The notes beneath the pieces are model-generated. The model saw only the letters and a list, made by a program, of their open reading frames with translations. It searched no databases and had not been told where the DNA came from. Positions 8,984 through 17,040 of a stretch of DNA of 64,000 nt are shown here, piece by piece. Both the position numbers and the translations under genes were made by a program. Source of the stretch: JBARDN01 sp963755705 (lineage in GTDB: Bacteria > Desulfobacterota > Binatia > Binatales > Binataceae); assembly GCA_963755705.1 (NCBI GenBank), contig CAVWKW010000001.1:310001-374000 (forward strand). The letters run 5' to 3'. Within the stretch, counting starts at the first letter, position 1, and the number at the start of each line of letters is the position of its first letter.

Positions 8984-10180
8984 CTAAATTCCGTACACCT
9001 TAGCTACGCTCTCGCCCAGGATTGCGCGGCGGCCCGATTCGGTCATTGGTGCGACCAGGCCCTTTAGCTCTTCGAGATAATTTCCCGGATGGTCGGGATG
9101 CGGATAGTCACTAGCCCAGAAAAATTTGTTCTCGCCGACGATCTGCATCATCCCGGCTATCGTGCGTTCGTCGGGGTCGGCGGAAATCCAGCACTGGCGT
9201 TTGAAATAGTACGAAGGCTTTTCCTTGAGCCGCACCGTCAGGCCTAAAGTGGTGCCGGAGAAAATCGCGTCGCCGCGATCGAGGAAGTAGCCAATCCATC
9301 CGGCCTGCGATTCGAGCACGATCAGCTTGAGTTTCGGAAAGCGATCGAAAACTCCGAGTTGAAAGATTGTGCCGAACGCATGCTGCACGCCCTGTCCCGC
9401 GAACAGATCGTAATACCACGCGGCCCAGGCGAAGTTGTCGTAGCGGCGATGGATTCCAAACGACATCGGCTCGAAAGTTGGATGAATCGCAAGCGGCACG
9501 CCGAGGTCCTGCGCAGCCGCGAATACCGGGTCGTGCGCGGCGTCGCCGTGCGGGACGCGCGTGATCGTAAACGGGCACACGAAGGCGCCTTTGCATCCGT
9601 CCTTCACCGCGCGTTCGAGCTCGCGCGCGGCCTCGGCTGGATCACCGAGCGACAGATGCGCGATCGGAATCAGTCTTCCGCCCGAGTCGCGGCAGAAATC
9701 CGCGATCCATCGGTTGTATGCGCGGCAGTATGCGGCCGAGAGCTCCGCGTCGAACAGCTCGGCTTCCCACAGCAACCCTATAGTTGGATACAGGATCGAT
9801 TTCGCCATCCCCTCCTTGTCCAGAAGCTGAAGGCGCTCCTTCATGTCCATGGTGCCGAAGGCGGCGCCCTTGAGATAAGTGTCCTCGGCCTTGGGCTGTA
9901 GCGCGCGCAGGTCCTCGGGACGCAGACGCTCGCCGCGCGTCGAGGCCTCGCGCATCCGGTTGGACTCCTCGACGCGTTTGCCCATCCCGCCCAGCGAGCC
10001 GAGCAGGCCGGGACGCGTCATCTCGGCGCGCTTGCGATCGATTTCGAGATACTCGAAGCCGTCATCGCCGACCCGAATGCGCATCGCGCGGTCGCGATAC
10101 TTGGGGTCGATATATTTTTCCCACAGGTCGGGCGGCTCGAGGATATGGCCGTCGCAGTCGATTACCAAGGCTTCGCTCAT
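8984..10180 (-). CDS. Amidohydrolase family protein (ACMSD/decarboxylase-like TIM barrel)
   Basis: A 398-residue metal-dependent hydrolase or decarboxylase of the amidohydrolase-2 type. Family marks are IDCDGHILEPPDLWEKYID at the N-terminus (metal-binding D/H positions), the central LAIHPTFEP and the C-terminal FFWASDYPHPDHP motif, whose aspartate binds the active-site metal. Length and motifs match proteins related to aminocarboxymuconate-semialdehyde decarboxylase and gamma-resorcylate decarboxylase. It lies 45 bp downstream of the cyclase gene on the same strand, so the two probably form an operon for ring-derived substrates. A paralogue is at 15903. Confidence 0.88.
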   Translation of the reverse strand: MSEALVIDCDGHILEPPDLWEKYIDPKYRDRAMRIRVGDDGFEYLEIDRKRAEMTRPGLLGSLGGMGKRVEESNRMREASTRGERLRPEDLRALQPKAEDTYLKGAAFGTMDMKERLQLLDKEGMAKSILYPTIGLLWEAELFDAELSAAYCRAYNRWIADFCRDSGGRLIPIAHLSLGDPAEAARELERAVKDGCKGAFVCPFTITRVPHGDAAHDPVFAAAQDLGVPLAIHPTFEPMSFGIHRRYDNFAWAAWYYDLFAGQGVQHAFGTIFQLGVFDRFPKLKLIVLESQAGWIGYFLDRGDAIFSGTTLGLTVRLKEKPSYYFKRQCWISADPDERTIAGMMQIVGENKFFWASDYPHPDHPGNYLEELKGLVAPMTESGRRAILGESVAKVYGI

Positions 10181-10225
10181 AGCCAGCTCTCCGTCATAGG
10201 TTCGTGATTTCGGATACGTGATTTG

Positions 10226-11155
10226 TCACAGAATCGCGATTGGATTGATCGGCGACGCGGTTCCGCGCTCGAGGATTAGCGGCCCCATCGTGAACAGGAA
10301 CTCGTAGCGTCCGGCCTTTGCGCAGGCAACGGAGAGCGCGTCGAAATCGGCGTTGTCGATCAGATGCACCCCCATCGCGACCAGCGTGCCGACGTGGATC
10401 GGCAGCGGCACGCCTTCGTAGCCGCTGGGCACCACGTCGCTTACGCTGTCGGAGCCGAGCAGCGCGATTTTGCGCGAATGCAGCCACTCGAGGCAGGTCG
10501 CATCGAGGCCCGGAAGTCCGACGCGATTCGGATCCCATCCGCCCTTGGCCTTGCGCCGCGCGGCGCGGCCGGTGCGAATCAGCAGAACGTCGCCTTCCTC
10601 GACGCGGACGCGATGCTCTTTTTCGGCGGCGTCGAGATCTTCGGGGAAGATCCGATCGCCGGGTTCCATCCAGTCGATTTTTTTTATTTTGGGAATGTCC
10701 AGCAGCACCCCGCGGCTGATAATTCCCTCGCGCGCCACCGTGATCGCGCATTTCTTCGCGCCGTGAGAGCCGACCTCGCCCGCGCTGAAGCCGTTGTACA
10801 TTTTCTTTTGCCAGAAGACGTGGCATAGCGCGTCGATATGAGTATTGGCCATCCCATGCGGCGCGATTGCAAAGTAGTCGCCGGCGTACGGCAGCGGCAT
10901 CTCGTGCGAGTCGAAACCGGCCTGCACCATCAGGTGGGTGACGGGAGTTGGATTGTCCGCGGCGGGAATTGTCGCCAGCGGCAGCGCGAGCGAAACCGCC
11001 TGTCCGGACTTGACCAACTGCGCGGCGCCGGCGCGTTTCGCGTCGGTGATAAAGTTGAGTGCGCCGCGCTCATCGTCCTTGCCCCAGCGGCTCCAGTTGC
11101 TGAACGTTTCGAACATCGCGATTACTTCGGCGGGCGTACTTCGGGTAGCCATCAT
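10226..11155 (-). CDS. Cyclase family protein (kynurenine formamidase-like)
   Basis: A 309-residue member of the putative metal-dependent hydrolase/cyclase family that includes bacterial kynurenine formamidase and isatin hydrolase. The metal-binding region reads HGMANTHIDALCHVFW, corresponding to the family's HxGTHxDxPxH-like motif. The C-terminal half has SDSVSDVVPSG followed by PLPIHVGTLVAMGVHLIDN. A GGAGAG site is placed 4 nt before the first of two adjacent ATG codons. It is likely co-transcribed with the downstream amidohydrolase, and both act on carbonyl/amide bonds, which suggests a shared aromatic or heterocyclic degradation route. Confidence 0.88.
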   Translation of the reverse strand: MMATRSTPAEVIAMFETFSNWSRWGKDDERGALNFITDAKRAGAAQLVKSGQAVSLALPLATIPAADNPTPVTHLMVQAGFDSHEMPLPYAGDYFAIAPHGMANTHIDALCHVFWQKKMYNGFSAGEVGSHGAKKCAITVAREGIISRGVLLDIPKIKKIDWMEPGDRIFPEDLDAAEKEHRVRVEEGDVLLIRTGRAARRKAKGGWDPNRVGLPGLDATCLEWLHSRKIALLGSDSVSDVVPSGYEGVPLPIHVGTLVAMGVHLIDNADFDALSVACAKAGRYEFLFTMGPLILERGTASPINPIAIL

Positions 11156-11327
11156 AGTCTCTCCGGCGTGGGTTCCGTCGTTCGTCCGTATAGCATAGGA
11201 CGGGGAACGCGGGGTAACTGAACGATCGGTATGTTGGCGGCGGGCATGTTAACGGGTGGATGAAAGCGCGCGTCACGAGGCTTGCAAAAAAAGCGCAAGC
11301 ATCGGGTTATCTCAGATCGAGTTGGCC

Positions 11328-12287
11328 TTACTGCAGGTCGCGCAAGAACTCGAGCATCGCGCGATTTACCTCGGCGGGCTTCTCCTGCTGCGTCCAATGC
11401 CCCGATCCCTTGACCAGCACGGTCTTGCGCAGGTTTGGCACCCACGTGTTCATCCCTTCGGCCATCTCGGGCCGCAGGACGACATCGAGCTCCGCGGTGA
11501 TCATCAGCGCGGGCGCTCCGACGCGCTGCTCGAAGGCCGCACTCTCTTCCCAGTTGCGGTCGAGGTTGCGGTACCAGTTGAGTCCGCCGCGGAAGCCGGT
11601 CTTTTTGAATCCCGCGACGAATACCTGGAAATCCTCATCGGTCAGAAAAGATCCGTGGGGCCCGTCGGCGAGCCGATCGAGAATTCCGCCGCCCGCCGGT
11701 CCGAACACTCCCGGCACGGTGTTGCGCAGCGCCGCCGGATCGATCTTGGGCGGATCCTGGTAGAAGCCGCGCAGCGTGCGCGCGACATCGCGCTCGAGTT
11801 CCGCTTCGGCGACTCCGGGCGTCTGGAAATACAGGATGTAGTGAAAATTGCCCGCGGCCATCGCGGTCATCATCTCGGTCGGCTTGATCGGCCCGCGCGG
11901 CAGGAACGGAGTGTTGATCCCGATCACGCGCTCGATTCGCGCGGGGTGCATCATCGCGGCGTTCCACGCCGTCATTCCGCCCCAATCGTGGCCGACGATC
12001 ACGCAGCGCGGGATCTTGAGCGCGTCAAGCATCCCGATTATGTCGCCGACGATCTGCTTCTGCGTGTACGCTTCGATCGCTTGCGGACATTCGGTGTCGC
12101 CGTATCCGCGCTGATCGGGCGCGATCGCGCGGAAGCCCGCGCCGGCGAGGGCCTTTAGCTGATGCCGCCACGAGTACCACAGCTCCGGAAAGCCGTGGCA
12201 CATCACGACCGGAAACCCGGTGCCGGCCTCGGCCACATGCATGCGAATGCCGTTGGTGTTGACGAACTGATGCTTGATCTCGGCCAT
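11328..12287 (-). CDS. Alpha/beta hydrolase, epoxide hydrolase type
   Basis: A 319-residue alpha/beta hydrolase. HGFPELWYSWRHQ (residues 31-43) forms the oxyanion hole, D101 in VGHDWGG is the nucleophile, and a catalytic histidine lies in GSGHWTQQEKP near the C-terminus. LNWYRNLDRNWE carries one of the cap tyrosines that protonate the epoxide oxygen. An aspartate nucleophile with HGFP is the pattern of soluble epoxide hydrolases and haloalkane dehalogenases, and the cap tyrosine favours epoxide hydrolase. A paralogue with the same residue numbering is at 26574. It lies 172 bp upstream of the cyclase on the same strand. Confidence 0.9.
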   Translation of the reverse strand: MAEIKHQFVNTNGIRMHVAEAGTGFPVVMCHGFPELWYSWRHQLKALAGAGFRAIAPDQRGYGDTECPQAIEAYTQKQIVGDIIGMLDALKIPRCVIVGHDWGGMTAWNAAMMHPARIERVIGINTPFLPRGPIKPTEMMTAMAAGNFHYILYFQTPGVAEAELERDVARTLRGFYQDPPKIDPAALRNTVPGVFGPAGGGILDRLADGPHGSFLTDEDFQVFVAGFKKTGFRGGLNWYRNLDRNWEESAAFEQRVGAPALMITAELDVVLRPEMAEGMNTWVPNLRKTVLVKGSGHWTQQEKPAEVNRAMLEFLRDLQ

Positions 12288-12424
12288 CGTGTGGTCCTCT
12301 CGCGCGGTTCAGGAATGGTTGCAGTTGATTGCGGCCGCGCGCGGCGCTCATCGGGCGGCGTGCGAATATCATGCGAAAATCGCACGCGGCATGGAAGCGC
12401 CGCCGTATCGAAGTTGCCTCGCGG

Positions 12425-12454
12425 TTGACATCTGCGGGCGTGACACTCTATCCT
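12425..12454 (+). promoter_or_regulatory. Candidate sigma-70 promoter for the ferritin-like gene
   Basis: A perfect TTGACA (12425-12430) is followed after 18 nt by TATCCT (12449-12454), which matches the -10 consensus at four of six positions. It lies 47 bp upstream of the ATG at 12502 in a spacer shared with the divergent epoxide hydrolase gene. Confidence 0.45.
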
Positions 12455-12501
12455 CTCGTGTTAACCCATAATATACTTTTTGTAGACCGGAGGTCCTTCA
12501 C

Positions 12502-13152
12502 ATGAGCCGTGATTTCGAATTCAAGGCGTTGCTGCGCGCGTACCGCAGCGGAATTATAGGAGAGGAGACGTTCGAGGCCGAGGTTGCGGCGCTCGAGAAA
12601 TCCGGAACCGGGATGAACGGCAACGGCTCCGGTGGCTTTCATGCTTTCGGCAAAAGCTACAAGAACGAGCGCGCCGCGGTGGTGAGCTTTCTTGACAAGG
12701 TGCGAGCCGGTGAGGCCAATGGCGGAGAGGCGTTCGCCGCCTGGGCTGAGGTCTGCACCACCGATTGCATCCGCTCGGGAATCCGCATGGTCGCCGAGCG
12801 CGAGGCCTATCATTCGCGCGTGTTCGCGCAGCGTCTGGCAGAGCTTGGCGGCGAGCAGCGTGCAACCGTCACCGAAGAGGGGCGCAAGTTCACTGCCTAC
12901 CTTGGAGATCGACGCGTCCCTGACACCGAGAAGCTGCTCAAGTTTGTCAACCGTGTGGGCAAGCCCGAAGACGCGATCAAGCCGATCTGCGAGTTCGCGG
13001 CCCTGCTCAAGGAAGACATGGGCACCAAGGAAGCGCTGCGGCTGTTCGCCGAAGACGAGCTTTCGACCGCGAAATGGCTCTACGAATCCTGCGCCGCGCT
13101 CAACGCGCCGGCATCCGCAGCCAAAACGGACGAGCGCCGCGCCTCGATGTAA
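12502..13152 (+). CDS. Ferritin-like domain protein of unknown function
   Basis: A 216-residue, helix-rich soluble protein. A GGAGGT ribosome-binding site sits 7 nt before the ATG. The middle (about residues 56-115) has the spacing of a ferritin-like bundle: KNERAAVVSFLDKVRAGE, then EREAYHSRVFAQRLAELGG, where the E-x3-H pair resembles one half of a di-iron site. The second half has PICEFAALLKEDMGTKEALRLFAEDELSTAKWLYE with further acidic positions. I cannot show a complete set of metal ligands, so iron binding is a guess. Residues 35-50 are a glycine/asparagine-rich linker. It has its own promoter-like sequence and a strong terminator. Confidence 0.6.
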   Translation: MSRDFEFKALLRAYRSGIIGEETFEAEVAALEKSGTGMNGNGSGGFHAFGKSYKNERAAVVSFLDKVRAGEANGGEAFAAWAEVCTTDCIRSGIRMVAEREAYHSRVFAQRLAELGGEQRATVTEEGRKFTAYLGDRRVPDTEKLLKFVNRVGKPEDAIKPICEFAALLKEDMGTKEALRLFAEDELSTAKWLYESCAALNAPASAAKTDERRASM

Positions 13153-13177
13153 CTTCTCCTGCTTTGATTGAAACGAC

Positions 13178-13209
13178 GAGCGGGGCCCGAATGGCCCCGC
13201 TCTTTTTTT
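13178..13209 (+). terminator. Rho-independent terminator
   Basis: GAGCGGGGCC pairs perfectly with GGCCCCGCTC around a short CGAAT-type loop and is followed by seven T residues. It lies 26 bp after the stop of the ferritin-like gene. Confidence 0.9.
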
Positions 13210-13250
13210 GCTCTCGCGATCGCGCCGGCGCATGCGCGAATCGCCAAGGC

Positions 13251-14051
13251 CTAATGCGCTGACGGCGCGGACGCCGGAGCACCCTTCGGCGCGCTCATCA
13301 TCCCATGCTCGCCCGGCTTCGGGAGCTCGCGCTTGGTGTATCCCGCGGGGACCTTGAACTGGTCTGCGGAAATCTTCTGCTCCACAATTTTGGTGACCAC
13401 CGTCTGCGTCGTGATTGGCTTGCGGTTCGCCATCATCTGCTGCAGCTTGGCCTGCTGATCGGCGGACAGTCCCGGGATGTTGATCTTGTTCATCTTCATG
13501 GTCGCGTCAGAGGCCAGCGGGATTCCAGTGGGGACGTCGCCGGTCGGCTGCGCGCCGCTGGACTTGAACTTCTCCATGTAGTCCTTCATGAAGGCTCCGT
13601 ATTCCTTGCTGCCCGGGGCGGTGGTCGAGTAGCAATCGACCATCGACACATCGCCGCCCATCGAGGTGGTAGTGGCCGAATAATCCTTGCATTCGTAGCC
13701 GGCGATTTTGCGCGTGGTCGATTCCTTCTTGAAGTTCATCGCACCCGCCGCGCGCGCCATCATCTGCGCCATCGGGCCGGTCGGCGGAAACGGCAACTGC
13801 ACATAAGTCTTCTGCGACGGTTCAAGGTAGTACATCTGGCCTTCGTCGAGATCGATGATGATCGCGTGGTCAGCGCCCTCGATCCGTTCCTTCTTGCCCT
13901 GCACCGAGATTGTCTGCAGGTGTTGTTGGGGACCACCCTGCGGCGTTCCCTGCCGCGACTCCTGCTGCGTGATCACCACGCCTGCCAGCGCGGGAATTGC
14001 GGTGGCCAGCGTCAGTCCGACGCCGGCCACGATCGCGATTGCCTTCTTCAT
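13251..14051 (-). CDS. Exported DUF4412-like protein
   Basis: A 266-residue secreted protein starting MKKAIAIVAGVGLTLATAIPALAG, a textbook signal peptide with an ALA-G cleavage site. The mature part has YYLEPSQKTYVQLPFPP and later KIAGYECKDYSATTT, typical of DUF4412 proteins, which report or bind through an outer lipoprotein-sorting-like fold. The C-terminus is proline and alanine rich. The frame stays open far upstream, but the ATG at 14051 has an AAGGAGA site 9 nt away and starts the signal peptide, so it is the true start. It overlaps the end of the upstream flippase-like gene by 4 bp (ATGA), so the two are translationally coupled. Function unknown. Confidence 0.85.
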   Translation of the reverse strand: MKKAIAIVAGVGLTLATAIPALAGVVITQQESRQGTPQGGPQQHLQTISVQGKKERIEGADHAIIIDLDEGQMYYLEPSQKTYVQLPFPPTGPMAQMMARAAGAMNFKKESTTRKIAGYECKDYSATTTSMGGDVSMVDCYSTTAPGSKEYGAFMKDYMEKFKSSGAQPTGDVPTGIPLASDATMKMNKINIPGLSADQQAKLQQMMANRKPITTQTVVTKIVEQKISADQFKVPAGYTKRELPKPGEHGMMSAPKGAPASAPSAH

Positions 14052-15124
14052 AACGTTTGCTCTCCTTGAGCCTTCTGAATCTCGAGCACTTTTGCGCCGC
14101 GAGCCGACAGCGCGTGCTCTGCGCCGTTGGTCCCTTCCACGATCAGCCGATGTAACATCAAACTGACCAGCCCGAATAGCACCCACACCATTTCCTTGAT
14201 TCTTCTTAGGAACCCGATCGCAAAGCCAACCCCCGCCGGATACCCAATCAGCGCCAGAATCAGTGCCTTGCCCCCCTCCTGGCTCACCAGCTTGGCGGGG
14301 ATCAGAAACGTCGCTCGCTCGATCAGCAACCCTACTCCCTCGACCAGCAGCGCCACCCGCACCGCCGCCGCCTGATGCAGCAGCTTCAGCAGGATGAAAA
14401 TCTCGACCGGGCCCATGCTCCACGCGACGAAGTAGCACAGGCACGAGAGTATCAGGCGCACCCGATGGCGCGCATAGAATTCCAGCAGGATCGAGTCGGC
14501 TTCATCTGCCGATTCCTTGATGTCATAGCGGCTCAAGTCCGCGAAATCGAATTTCGCCGCTGCCCGCCACAGATACGAAAACGGCCGCTTGGTCTGCACG
14601 TAAAAAAACCCAAGCGCCAGCGCGATCGCGATCGTGAGTCCGCCGATGATCGGCCACACCAGCCGATGCGCCGCCGGAATCATCTGCATCGAGACCAGCA
14701 GCGCGCCGCAGACGAACATGATTTGCCCGATCGCCTCGGCCAGCGACGCGACCACCACCGTCGCCAACCCGATCGGCATCCGGAGCTTGCGCCGCACCAT
14801 CAGCGCCATCACGAATTGGCCGCCAAGCTGCGCCGACGGAGTGACGTAATCTATAGCCTCGCCCGCTATTCGCGCGCAGAACAGCTCGCCGAACCCGAGC
14901 GAGCGCGGATAATCCGCAATCGTGACCCGCCATCCTAGAGTGTTCATCACCCGCGAAACCGCTTCCAGCGCGATCGTCAGCGCAAGGCCCCATCCCGCCA
15001 GACGCACGTACCCGAGCACTTCGCGGGTGCCGAAATGCGACAGGAACCAGACGTAAAACGCAACGGCGAGAACGATCAGGATGGTTTCGACGCGGCGCAT
15101 CGCAAAAGGGGTCTCATACCGCAC
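14048..15124 (-). CDS. Flippase-like membrane protein (lysylphosphatidylglycerol synthase TM-type, UPF0104)
   Basis: A polytopic membrane protein of 358 residues with about eight hydrophobic segments. The pattern WRVTIADYPRSLGFGELFCARIAGEAIDYVTPSAQLGG is typical of the UPF0104/AglD2-like domain also found in the membrane half of MprF. Homologues act in lipid or polyprenyl-glycolipid flipping, often in hopanoid or glycolipid gene clusters. No such cluster is seen here. The stop overlaps the start of the DUF4412-like gene (ATGA). An alternative start is the in-frame ATG eight codons downstream (15100). Confidence 0.83.
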   Translation of the reverse strand: MRYETPFAMRRVETILIVLAVAFYVWFLSHFGTREVLGYVRLAGWGLALTIALEAVSRVMNTLGWRVTIADYPRSLGFGELFCARIAGEAIDYVTPSAQLGGQFVMALMVRRKLRMPIGLATVVVASLAEAIGQIMFVCGALLVSMQMIPAAHRLVWPIIGGLTIAIALALGFFYVQTKRPFSYLWRAAAKFDFADLSRYDIKESADEADSILLEFYARHRVRLILSCLCYFVAWSMGPVEIFILLKLLHQAAAVRVALLVEGVGLLIERATFLIPAKLVSQEGGKALILALIGYPAGVGFAIGFLRRIKEMVWVLFGLVSLMLHRLIVEGTNGAEHALSARGAKVLEIQKAQGEQTL

Positions 15125-15247
15125 GGCCCGGCGGCGAATGCTGCATTGTTTCAGCCGAACCCCCGACGCGCAACCGGGCCGATACTCGGCAGGCGGGTGT
15201 TTGCCAGTGCCGCGCTAATCCGGTACAGCCACAGGATCGAATCGTTG

Positions 15248-15271
15248 AAAGGATTCCACAAAGGATTCCAC
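15248..15271 (+). promoter_or_regulatory. Tandemly duplicated ribosome-binding site
   Basis: The 12-mer AAAGGATTCCAC occurs twice in perfect tandem, ending one base before the ATG at 15273. Each copy holds an AAAGGA Shine-Dalgarno core. Only the second copy (core at 15260-15265) has useful spacing to the start. Confidence 0.6.
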
Positions 15272-15272
15272 G

Positions 15273-15773
15273 ATGAGTACCGAGATTCCGCGCTATGGCC
15301 TCCATGGATCGGTCAACCATGTATCGATCACGGTGAGTGATCTGCCGCGCGCGATGACTTTCTTCCGCCCCCTGCTCGAATTCCTCGGTTACACAATTGG
15401 CGAGATTTTTCGCAGCCGCAGCGGCGCCGATCTTACCTCCAACATCAATCTGGGCAACGGAACCGCGATCAACATCTGGCAGGCGAAGCCGGAACTTGCG
15501 AAGCACCCTTTCGAGCTTTACGCACCCGGGCTTCATCATCTGGCGTTCAATGTCGAGAGACACGAACAGGTCGATGCGATTCACGACCTGGCGCGCGGGC
15601 TCGGAGCGGAAATTCTGGACGGTCCGGGCGAGTTTCCTTTCGGTCCGGGTGGATACTACGCCGTTTATTTTCTCGGTCCCGACCGAATCAAAATCGAGGC
15701 GGTGCATATGCCGCTCGCCGAGCGGCGGTGCGGCGAAATGATTCGCGCAATCGAGCGCGGCTCGAAGAGCTAG
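15273..15773 (+). CDS. VOC-family protein (glyoxalase/dioxygenase fold)
   Basis: A 166-residue vicinal oxygen chelate protein. The first beta-alpha-beta-beta-beta module starts GSVNHVSITVSDLPRAMTFFRPLLEFLGY and the second starts LHHLAFNVERHEQVDAIHDLARGLGAEI, followed by GGYYAVYFLGPDRIKIEAVHMP. The histidine in VNHVSI, the one in HHLAFN and the glutamate in KIEAVH occupy the usual metal-binding positions. The exact reaction is open (glyoxalase, fosfomycin/bleomycin resistance, extradiol cleavage). It precedes an amidohydrolase by 129 bp on the same strand. Confidence 0.88.
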   Translation: MSTEIPRYGLHGSVNHVSITVSDLPRAMTFFRPLLEFLGYTIGEIFRSRSGADLTSNINLGNGTAINIWQAKPELAKHPFELYAPGLHHLAFNVERHEQVDAIHDLARGLGAEILDGPGEFPFGPGGYYAVYFLGPDRIKIEAVHMPLAERRCGEMIRAIERGSKS

Positions 15774-15902
15774 CGAACGACGCAGGCGCGCGGTAGGCCC
15801 GAAAATCATTTAGTCTCGCGACTTCTGAAGAATTCAAACCAGGCCACAGTCGCGTTGACAGGTCCGTCCTGAGGCGGCGAAAATCCGAGCGGTGCAAGGC
15901 CA

Positions 15903-17036
15903 ATGTCATTAGCTGGATTCAGAATTATCGACGCCGACGGACACGTCACCGAGCCCGCCTCGCTCTACACCACCCATATCGATCCGAAGTTTCGCGCCGC
16001 CGCCGACGCGATGCTCACGCGCACCGGCGCCGGCAACCTCGGTATCGTGCCTGCGATCCATCCGAAGTGGCGCAGCGCCGAACGTCCGCTGGGTGAGCGC
16101 GACGAGGTTCCGGGCCTCGGCAAATTTCCCTCGGGCAAAAATCATCCGCTCGCGTCTGCGACCGGCGGCCTGGATCCGAATGAGCGTATCGCCGACATGG
16201 ACAAGGAAGGAATCGACGTCGCCGTATGCTTCGCGACCGTCGCGACCTCCGTCTGCGGCGTCGCCGACCCCGCGATGGAAGCTGCACTCGCGCGCGCGTA
16301 CAACCGGTGGATCGGCGAGTATTGCTCGGCTGCGCCCGCGCGCATCAAGGCGGTCGGCATCGTTCCGCAACGCACGATGGAAACCTGCATCGCCGAGGTC
16401 GAGTACCTCGCGCGCGAGCCGTGGGCGGTGGGAATCATGACCTTCGGAAATCTGGACGGGATGCTCGCCGACCATCCGTATTTCGATCCGTTCTATCGCG
16501 CCGCCGCCGCCAATGGTCTGCCGCTATGCTTTCACGGCGGCACCGATCGTCCGCCCTTCGCTCCCGGCCGCGAGGACGTCGGCAACAACATGTTCCTGAT
16601 GCATCTGACCGGCCATGTGTGGCATCAGATGCGCGCGATGGGCGCGGCGATCGGCGGCGGCCTGCTCGAGCGTCATCCGAACCTGATGCTCGGATTCTTC
16701 GAGGGCGGATTGTCGTGGGTTCCGTGGTGGGCCGAACGGATGGACGGGCACTACAAACACTTCGCCCGCCACACCCCGCACCTTTCGCGCAAGCCGAGCG
16801 AGCACATGCGCGGCCCGCGATGCTTCTACACCTTCGACGCCGACGAGGATCTGCTGCCCGAGGCGATGCGGATGATCGGCGTCGAGCGCGTGATGTGGGC
16901 GTCTGATTATCCGCATTTCGACGCCGAATTTCCCGACGCCGCCGAGCTGGTAGTCAACAACTCGCGCATTGACGCGGCCGAAAAGCGCGCGATCTTATGC
17001 GACAACGCGCTCAAGTTCTTTTCGAGGATCAAATAG
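15903..17036 (+). CDS. Amidohydrolase family protein
   Basis: A 377-residue TIM-barrel amidohydrolase. It starts FRIIDADGHVTEPASLYTTHID with the D-x-H metal motif, has NGLPLCFHGGTD in the middle and ends VERVMWASDYPHFDAEFPDA, where the aspartate of SDYPH binds metal. Overall it follows the architecture of the leftward paralogue at 8984, with low but clear similarity. The following amidase starts 4 bp after its stop, which makes a two-gene operon, so the amidase and amidohydrolase probably act in the same breakdown route. Confidence 0.9.
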   Translation: MSLAGFRIIDADGHVTEPASLYTTHIDPKFRAAADAMLTRTGAGNLGIVPAIHPKWRSAERPLGERDEVPGLGKFPSGKNHPLASATGGLDPNERIADMDKEGIDVAVCFATVATSVCGVADPAMEAALARAYNRWIGEYCSAAPARIKAVGIVPQRTMETCIAEVEYLAREPWAVGIMTFGNLDGMLADHPYFDPFYRAAAANGLPLCFHGGTDRPPFAPGREDVGNNMFLMHLTGHVWHQMRAMGAAIGGGLLERHPNLMLGFFEGGLSWVPWWAERMDGHYKHFARHTPHLSRKPSEHMRGPRCFYTFDADEDLLPEAMRMIGVERVMWASDYPHFDAEFPDAAELVVNNSRIDAAEKRAILCDNALKFFSRIK

Positions 17037-17040
17037 ATCG

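Noticed and set aside
14052..14444. N-terminal extension of the DUF4412-like protein
   Set aside because: The frame stays open upstream, but it overlaps the flippase gene, and the signal peptide with a strong ribosome-binding site starts at 14051.
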